64,000 nt of DNA from positions 6,277,299-6,341,298 of the forward strand of contig NZ_JAGKQQ010000001.1 in NCBI RefSeq assembly GCF_017939745.1, read 5' to 3'. The notes beneath the pieces are model-generated. The model was not told the origin of the DNA, did no database searches, and saw only the letters and a program-made list of their open reading frames with translations. Of the stretch, positions 58,649-64,000 are shown one piece after another. This DNA comes from Gemmata palustris. GTDB lineage: Bacteria; Planctomycetota; Planctomycetia; Gemmatales; Gemmataceae. Both the position numbers and the translations under genes were made by a program. Within the stretch, counting starts at the first letter, position 1. Each line of letters begins with the position of its first letter.

Positions 58649-59287
58649 TTACCGCCCGAAAACCAGCGCCATCATCTCCGCGCGCGTGGCCGGGTTGTCG
58701 AGGAAGCCGCCGCGCATGGAACTGGTGATGGTCATCGCCCCCGGTTTGCGCACGCCGCGAATGGTCATGCACGAGTGGCTCGCTTCGATCACCACGCCTA
58801 CCCCGCGGGCCTTCAGGTGCGTCACGATGAGGTCGGCGATTTCCTCCGTCATGCGCTCCTGCACTTGTGGGCGCTTGGCGACGGCATCGACAACGCGAGC
58901 GAGCTTCGAGAGGCCGACGATTTGGCCGTTCGGCAGGTACGCGATGTGGGCCTTCCCGAGGAACGGGAGCAGGTGGTGCTCGCAGCACGAGGAGAACTCG
59001 ATGTCCTTCACCAGCACCATTTCGTCGTGCTTCTGTGTGAACGTCTTCTGAAGGTAGATCGCTGGATCAGTGCGCAGTCCCGCGAAGATTTCCGCGTACA
59101 TCCGGGCGACGCGGTCGGGCGTCTCGAGCAGCCCCTCGCGGTCCGGGTCTTCGCCCACCGCGACGAGGATCTCGCGCACCGCGCGCCGCAGCCGGTCGTG
59201 ATCGATGGTCAGTGGGGGAATGTGGTTCGGCGGGCGCGGCGCTTCGTCGGCTTCGCAGGGAACGGCGCTGTGGGTGGTCTTACTCAA
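58649..59287 (-). CDS. folE: GTP cyclohydrolase I
   Basis: A 212-aa enzyme that opens the folate/pterin pathway from GTP. Zinc ligands are Cys-Cys-His in [20 protein letters not shown] and Cys in [17 protein letters not shown], and [20 protein letters not shown] is the family signature. The first about 25 residues are extra and Pro-rich. The start is TTG at 59285-59287 with CGGAG about 8 bases upstream. It is divergent from the acyl-CoA dehydrogenase gene and 52 bases from the FAD/Fe-S gene start. Confidence 0.94.
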   Translation of the reverse strand: MSKTTHSAVPCEADEAPRPPNHIPPLTIDHDRLRRAVREILVAVGEDPDREGLLETPDRVARMYAEIFAGLRTDPAIYLQKTFTQKHDEMVLVKDIEFSSCCEHHLLPFLGKAHIAYLPNGQIVGLSKLARVVDAVAKRPQVQERMTEEIADLIVTHLKARGVGVVIEASHSCMTIRGVRKPGAMTITSSMRGGFLDNPATRAEMMALVFGR

Positions 59288-59458
59288 CTGTGGCTCCGGG
59301 GAGAGCGAATCCTGAGCGTTCTTTTGGGGTATTGTACGCAGGTTCGGAAATCTGGGGTTGCGCGGCCGGACACGATTTCCCGTTACCGAGTGCGATATAA
59401 TACCGCATCACAGCTCGGCCGTTTTTCCTCTCTCAATGCCGGCACAAGGGGTTCGCCA

Positions 59459-61258
59459 ATGGCTCTGACCGCGCAACAAATCGACGAGCAACGCAAAGAG
59501 GTCGAGGAACTCATCGCGGGGCCGGACGTCGGCTTCGCGAAGGCTCTGTTCTTCGGCAAGTTCAAGGGCGAACTCCTTTACCCGTACCCCACGCTCCCCG
59601 CCGACAAACAGGCCGCTGCGGATGAGATGGCCGCGAAGGTGAGAAGGTACGCGGACGCGCACATCGACCACATGAAGATCGACCGCGAGGCCCGCATCCC
59701 GGACAGCGTGGTTCAGGGGCTGGCCGACATCGGCATGTACAAGCTCACGATCCCGCCCGAGTACGGCGGACTCGGCTTCGGTCAGCAGCAGTACCTCAAG
59801 ACGATGGAGATCCTCGGCGGGCACGATGCGAGCGTCGCGGTGTTCGTGAACGCGCACCACAGCATCGGTGTTCGGGCGCTGTGTCTGTTCGGGAGCAAGG
59901 AACAGCAAGCGAGGTGGCTGCCAGGGCTGTACGACGGCTCGAAACTCTGCGCCTTCGCGCTCACGGAACCGGAAGCCGGGTCGGACGCGGGGAACGTTCA
60001 GACGGTTGCTACGCCTACTGAAGATGGTTCGGGCTACATCCTCAACGGGACGAAGCACTACATCACGAACGGCGGCATCGCGCACATCCTCACGGTGATG
60101 GCGCGCACCCCGGACCCGTCGAACCCGAAGGGGAAAGTGACGGCGTTCCTCGTGACTCCCGACATGCCGGGGTTCGAGGTAATCGAGGCGCGTGCGGAGA
60201 AGTGCGGGATTCGGGGAACCGCGACGGGCAAGATGCAGTTCACCAATATGCGCGTACCCAAGGAGAACATCCTCGGACAGATCGGGCGCGGGCTCCAGGC
60301 CGCGCTCACGGTGCTCAACTACGGTCGGGTGACGTTCGGCGCGACGTGTACCGGTCACGCGAAGGCGTGCATCAAGGCGATGACCGAGCACGCCAAGAAG
60401 CGCGTGCAGTTCCAGCAGCCGCTCAGTGAGTTCCACCTCGTTCAGAAGAAGATCGCATTCGCCGCAGCGCACTGTTTCGCGATGGAGGCCGCGACCGCAG
60501 AGTGTGCCGCGTTCATCGATCGCGGCGCGCCGGACTACATGCTCGAAACGGCCATCCTGAAGGTGTTCGCGACGGAGCACCTGTGGACGATTGTGAACGA
60601 CACGCTTCAGGTGTACGGTGGGAAGGGGTACTTCTGCGACCAGCCGATCGAACGCTGGATGCGTGACGCCCGCATCAACACCATCGGTGAGGGTGCGAAC
60701 GACGTTTTGAAGGCGTTCATTGCGGTCGTTGGGTGCCGTGGCCCGGGGATGTATCTGAAGAGCCTGCAAGACGACATGCTCGGCGGGCGGTGGAGCCTGC
60801 GCAAGCTCGGTCAATCGCTGGGCGTGGTCGGGAAACTCGCCGCTCCGTGGCTGACGACCAGCGCGCCGACGGTGCCCGTTCAGTCGAGCGAGTTGAGCGA
60901 AGATGCGTACACGCTCGCGCGCTTTGTTCGCGAGTTCGGGCTGAAGCTCCCGCACGTGTTCATGTCATTGAAAGACGAAGCCACCTTTGCACAGGCGGAA
61001 CTCGTTCACGAGCGCATCGCGGACATTGCCATTGATCTGTACGTGAGTTCGTGTGTAATAGCACGGCTCGACCACTTGCTCGCGGGCAAGGGCGGGAACG
61101 GCAAATCTACTGGCGCTGACCCCTACGCAGATACCGTGGCGGGCAAATACTTCCTGAAGCTCGCGTTCCGCCGCATCCGTGAGCGCTTCGCAGCTCTCGA
61201 TGACAACGACGATGCTTCGCTGCTCGAAAGTGCGAAGAGTACGATCGCGAAGTTCTGA
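59459..61258 (+). CDS. acyl-CoA dehydrogenase family protein
   Basis: A 599-aa flavoprotein. The N-terminal domain has YGGLGFGQQQYLKTMEILGG, the FAD-binding FALTEPEAGSDAGNVQT and TGKMQFTNMRVPKENILG, and the catalytic-glutamate region reads GGKGYFCDQPIERWMRDARI, followed by TIGEGANDVLKAFIAV. The C-terminal extra 170 residues fit the long FadE-like/VLCAD-type subgroup (about 600 aa). It oxidises acyl-CoA at C2-C3, but chain length cannot be told. The ATG at 59459 was chosen, since an open frame far upstream is read from the opposite-strand folE. Confidence 0.92.
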   Translation: MALTAQQIDEQRKEVEELIAGPDVGFAKALFFGKFKGELLYPYPTLPADKQAAADEMAAKVRRYADAHIDHMKIDREARIPDSVVQGLADIGMYKLTIPPEYGGLGFGQQQYLKTMEILGGHDASVAVFVNAHHSIGVRALCLFGSKEQQARWLPGLYDGSKLCAFALTEPEAGSDAGNVQTVATPTEDGSGYILNGTKHYITNGGIAHILTVMARTPDPSNPKGKVTAFLVTPDMPGFEVIEARAEKCGIRGTATGKMQFTNMRVPKENILGQIGRGLQAALTVLNYGRVTFGATCTGHAKACIKAMTEHAKKRVQFQQPLSEFHLVQKKIAFAAAHCFAMEAATAECAAFIDRGAPDYMLETAILKVFATEHLWTIVNDTLQVYGGKGYFCDQPIERWMRDARINTIGEGANDVLKAFIAVVGCRGPGMYLKSLQDDMLGGRWSLRKLGQSLGVVGKLAAPWLTTSAPTVPVQSSELSEDAYTLARFVREFGLKLPHVFMSLKDEATFAQAELVHERIADIAIDLYVSSCVIARLDHLLAGKGGNGKSTGADPYADTVAGKYFLKLAFRRIRERFAALDDNDDASLLESAKSTIAKF

Positions 61259-61542
61259 GACCGGGGCACGTTATGAAGGAAAGGTGCGTTCGTCTTGTTG
61301 GCGAGCGGCAGAGCCGCGGTGTGGCATTGTACTGAATCATGACAGGGTACCGCCCGCTCTTAGAAATTTTTTGCTGGCGATAATCATCAGGTCAGTTTAG
61401 GATCGTGTAAGTAGCAAGTAGAAGCCGAGGTGGTTTCTACACCAAATCCTCTTTTCTTTAGTCGTTTCGTTTCTGACCCGGCTGTTCCCGCGAGGTGTTC
61501 CCGCGGCTATTTTTCTTCTCTCCCATCTCCCAATGGTGTTTT
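61259..61542. other. intergenic region upstream of the second complete DUF1559 gene
   Basis: A 284-base non-coding gap. It has lower GC near 61360-61450 (TTTTTTGCTGGCGATAATCAT and CTTTTCTTTAGTCG), which could carry a promoter for the DUF1559 gene. No clear -10/-35 pair or repeat is evident. Confidence 0.4.
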
Positions 61543-62529
61543 ATGCGTTCGCGTAGGGGATTTACGTTAATCGAGTTGCTGGTCGTAATTGCCATCATTG
61601 CCATCCTGATCGGTCTGCTCCTCCCCGCGGTCCAGAAGGTACGCGAGGCCGCGTCCCGGATGAAGTGCCAGAACAACCTCAAGCAGCTCGGTCTGGCGCT
61701 GCACAACTTCCACGACTCCAACGGGAAGTTCCCGTCGGCCGCCGTACTTACGGTGGCCAAACCGGTGCCGTCCTCGAATGCTCCGGCCAACCACCACACG
61801 TGGCTGACGTACTTGCTGCCGTTCGTGGAACAGGACAACCTGTTCAAGCAAACGAACATCAACGCCGCCGCCTGGGGGCAAGGGATCGTCGGAAGCGATG
61901 TGTCGCTCTTGCGTTGTCCGTCGGACGCTGGTTATGGCAAAGCTGACGAAACGTGGGGCATCGCCGTTACTAACTACTCGGGTAGCGAAGGGTATCACTG
62001 GTGGCCGACCGCGGTTTTCAACCCGGGCACGGGTACGACGGGCGACTACTCGGGGCTGTTCGCGATCACCCGGACGTTCAAGTTTGCTGACGTCACCGAC
62101 GGTACATCGAACGTCGTGGCCATCGCGGAAACCACGAGCTACGGCTTCAAGAACGGTCCGTTCAACGCTCAGGGCGGCGGCCTGATTCGCGCTCGCGGTG
62201 GCGAAGCGGTGTTCCGCTCGGCGTTTGTCTGGACCAGCATCTACGGGCAATCGACTCAGGCCCCGTACATGAAGCCGGACGGTTCTGGGCCGATGGTGCC
62301 CGAGCAGTCGGGCGGCCAGTGGTTCCGTGCCGGTCCGCACAGCTTCACACCGACTTATCTGACCGCGTGGGGCATTAACTGTGAGTGGCCGGGCGCGAGT
62401 TCGATGCACGGGAGTTCGGTCAATGTGGCTCGTGCGGACGGTTCGGTCGGCAATATCAGCACGAGCATGTCGTGGCCGATTTGGGTCGCGGTGAACGGTG
62501 TCGGTGACGGCTCTGTCGTTTCCAACTGA
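61543..62529 (+). CDS. DUF1559 prepilin-like protein
   Basis: A 328-aa paralogue of the gene at 44979-46010. The leader [18 protein letters not shown] has the prepilin cleavage site. It continues with KCQNNLKQLGLALHNFHDSN, the C-terminal domain has VTDGTSNVVAIAETTSYGF and ends in VARADGSVGNISTSMSWPIW, the usual H-type end motif. The ATG at 61543 precedes the prepilin leader directly. A small lipoprotein gene follows after 177 bases and is probably on the same transcript. Confidence 0.92.
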   Translation: MRSRRGFTLIELLVVIAIIAILIGLLLPAVQKVREAASRMKCQNNLKQLGLALHNFHDSNGKFPSAAVLTVAKPVPSSNAPANHHTWLTYLLPFVEQDNLFKQTNINAAAWGQGIVGSDVSLLRCPSDAGYGKADETWGIAVTNYSGSEGYHWWPTAVFNPGTGTTGDYSGLFAITRTFKFADVTDGTSNVVAIAETTSYGFKNGPFNAQGGGLIRARGGEAVFRSAFVWTSIYGQSTQAPYMKPDGSGPMVPEQSGGQWFRAGPHSFTPTYLTAWGINCEWPGASSMHGSSVNVARADGSVGNISTSMSWPIWVAVNGVGDGSVVSN

Positions 62530-62706
62530 TGTTCGTGCCAGTCTCTTCGCCCGAAGAGGTGAGTGACTTGGCTTGCAGGGCCGCGGACCGGGATTCACCT
62601 CCCGCGGACCTGCGGCCCATTCCATCGACACATGTTGAACTCTCTTTCGGGTCCGCTGCCAATTTTTCGGAGCGGACCCGTTCCATCGAATCGAGGCCAA
62701 ACTCCG

Positions 62707-62901
62707 ATGAAGAAGTTCTTTTCTCTCCTTGTTGCCGGTGCGTTCTTGGTGGCTGCCGGGTGCGAGGACAAGAAGTTCCCAAGCGGCGCCGTTGACACGT
62801 CCGACCCTAATAAGACGTTCGGAACGATGACTCCTCTGCAGAAAAGCTCGGACAACCCCACGGGTCTCAAAGGTATGCCGAAAGGTGGAAAAGGTCCGTG
62901 A
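62707..62901 (+). CDS. very small lipoprotein
   Basis: A 64-aa predicted lipoprotein. MKKFFSLLVAGAFLVAAGC is a good signal with lipobox Cys19. The mature part is 45 residues, polar and Gly/Lys-rich at the end (LKGMPKGGKGP), with PNKTFGTMTPLQKSSDNP in the middle. Small lipoproteins like this follow DUF1559 genes in other planctomycetes, as I recall. It is followed by a 60-bp palindrome. ATG at 62707. Confidence 0.75.
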   Translation: MKKFFSLLVAGAFLVAAGCEDKKFPSGAVDTSDPNKTFGTMTPLQKSSDNPTGLKGMPKGGKGP

Positions 62902-62936
62902 TTCTGTGGATTGCTGGGTTTACTAGAATTGAAATG

Positions 62937-62996
62937 AAGCACCGACCCGGGTGCTGGTGCCAGAACGTTCTGGCACCAGCACCCGGGTCGGTGCTT
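62937..62996. terminator. 60-bp perfect palindrome after the small lipoprotein gene
   Basis: The 30 bases at 62937-62966 (AAGCACCGACCCGGGTGCTG, then GTGCCAGAAC) are the exact reverse complement of 62967-62996, with no loop. It begins 36 bases after the lipoprotein stop and ends in CTTTAG. In RNA it can form a very strong hairpin, so it is a likely transcription end, but its length and lack of spacer are exceptional. Confidence 0.75.
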
Positions 62997-63094
62997 TAGT
63001 CGAGCGCGCCGGGCCACTTCCCGCGGTTGCCGCATTTACCCGTCTGCGGTAGCCTCAATACATCTGCTAAATTCCCGCCCCGGAGCATTTCCTC

Positions 63095-64000
63095 ATGTTT
63101 CGCTATTTGGTCGCGCTGCCACCGCTTGCCGCAGTCGCGCTACTTTTCATAATTTCGCCCAACGGCGCACCCACCGTGGGCGCCCAACCCGCGAAAGAGA
63201 AGTCCGGGGACGCGGACGCGCTCGCTCAGGTGCAAACCGTCGAGAAGGGCTTGAAGGTCGATGTGTGGGCCGCGGCCCCGCTGATGATGAACCCCGTGAG
63301 CTTCTGTTTCGACGAGAAGGGGCGCGTGTTCGTTGCCGAGACGACGCGGTTCGAGCACGGTGTTCCCGACACGCGCGGGCACATGAACTGGCTCGACGAA
63401 GACCTCGCGAACCGCAGTATCAATGACTTGCTCGCGATGTACCAGAAGCACAACTTCAAGGGTTACGAGAAGTACGAGGACCAGGTGCGGGTCGTGTGGG
63501 ACAGCACCGGGAGCGGTAAGGCGGACAAGAGCGAGGTGTTCTCGGGCGGCTACAACCGCCCGCAGGACGGACTCGCCGCGGGCGTGCTGGCTCGCAAGGG
63601 GCAAGTGTACTTCACCTGCATCCCCGACCTGTACGTTCTGAAGGACACGAAAGGCACGAATAAGGCCGACGAGAAGAAGTCACTGTTCACGGGATTCGGG
63701 CCGACGGTGCAGTTCCTCGGTCACGACCTGCACGGCCTCCGTATGGGGCCGGACGGCAAACTGTACTTCAGCGTCGGCGACCGCGGGTTCATGGTGACCA
63801 CCAAGGAAGGAAAGAAGCTCGAGTACCCGAATACCGGCGCGGTGCTGCGATGTGATCCGGACGGGAAGAACCTCGAAGTCGTTCACTCCGGGTTGCGGAA
63901 CCCGCAGGAGATCGCGTTCGACGATTTGGGCAACCTCTTCACCTTTGACAACAACTGCGACAGCGGCGACCGCGCGCGGTGGGTTCACATCGTTGAAGGC
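63095..64000 (+). CDS. PVC-type membrane-bound dehydrogenase, N-terminal part
   Basis: The first 302 codons of a gene that leaves the window on the right. The N-terminus has a hydrophobic signal (YLVALPPLAAVALLFIISP). The body is a six-bladed propeller: VDVWAAAPLMMNPVSFCFDE, KGRVFVAETTRFE, then QDGLAAGVLARKGQVYFTCI, HDLHGLRMGPDGKLYFSVGD and NPQEIAFDDLGNLFTFDNNC, DSGDRARWVHIVEG. This is the TIGR02604/PVC-type dehydrogenase domain of planctomycetes and Verrucomicrobia, usually followed by HEAT repeats and a cytochrome c domain. ATG at 63095. The substrate is unknown. Confidence 0.88.
   Translation, partial: MFRYLVALPPLAAVALLFIISPNGAPTVGAQPAKEKSGDADALAQVQTVEKGLKVDVWAAAPLMMNPVSFCFDEKGRVFVAETTRFEHGVPDTRGHMNWLDEDLANRSINDLLAMYQKHNFKGYEKYEDQVRVVWDSTGSGKADKSEVFSGGYNRPQDGLAAGVLARKGQVYFTCIPDLYVLKDTKGTNKADEKKSLFTGFGPTVQFLGHDLHGLRMGPDGKLYFSVGDRGFMVTTKEGKKLEYPNTGAVLRCDPDGKNLEVVHSGLRNPQEIAFDDLGNLFTFDNNCDSGDRARWVHIVEG

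Noticed and set aside
59408..60955. 515-codon minus-strand frame over the acyl-CoA dehydrogenase
   Set aside because: It is a shadow of the real plus-strand gene; its translation is Arg/His-rich without any motif.

Overview
The window is chromosomal DNA of a high-GC planctomycete, most probably of the family Gemmataceae. The basis is its gene families: three prepilin-like DUF1559 proteins, DUF1501, TIGR02996 and TIGR03067 proteins, a PVC-type membrane-bound dehydrogenase, very large Ser/Thr kinases, sigma factors fused to beta-propellers, and many lipoproteins. I see no rRNA, tRNA, CRISPR array, transposase or phage gene. The assignment rests on reading the translations, not on a database search.

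Layout. 1-8.3 kb: end of a DUF1559 gene, a kinase/receiver/HD-GYP fusion, DUF4058, TIGR02996, cysK, a zinc-ribbon membrane protein and a DUF1501 protein, all on the minus strand. 8.6-14.1 kb (plus): an ExbB-ExbD-ExbD cluster followed by a duplicated-domain membrane protein and a protein that looks like a TonB N-terminus joined to a terpenoid-cyclase-like alpha toroid. 14.3-19.8 kb (plus): dnaA, a probable oriC, dnaN, dciA-like and gyrB. 19.8-29.2 kb (minus): lipoprotein, LysM protein, rsmH, a hypothetical, an SthA-like flavoprotein and a kinase with a long C-terminal region. 29.4-33.5 kb (mostly plus): nadA, a HTH/PIN toxin-antitoxin pair, a CBM9-like protein, an interrupted proline-rich gene and a propeller-like protein. 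33.5-36.8 kb (minus): bestrophin, scpB, a DUF420-like protein and a tartrate/D-malate-type dehydrogenase. 37-46 kb: a lipoprotein, a HEAT-repeat lipoprotein, DUF454, two tandem sigma-propeller fusions and a DUF1559 gene. 46.4-59.3 kb: an iron-permease-like protein (plus), then on the minus strand ruvC-ruvA-x-TIGR03067-ruvB, cysS, ispF, moaD-moaE-phosphatase-moaA, a large FAD/Fe-S oxidoreductase and folE. 59.4-64 kb (plus): acyl-CoA dehydrogenase, DUF1559, a tiny lipoprotein and the start of a PVC-type dehydrogenase.

How it fits together. The dnaA-dnaN-dciA-gyrB block and the inverted DnaA boxes between dnaA and dnaN mark a likely replication origin. The ruv genes form a Holliday-junction processing operon with two extra genes. 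The moa genes make molybdopterin. The Exb cluster is the most unusual system: it has the motor parts of a TonB complex, but the energy-transducer candidate carries an alpha toroid instead of a TonB C-terminal domain.

The intergenic DNA is rich in small repeats. These are 10-bp tandem GCTAACATTT pairs, a CACCAGCCGG-type palindromic element, a 26-bp inverted repeat, a 60-bp perfect palindrome, and an AC/GT-poor C-rich hairpin element that has entered a coding sequence in frame.
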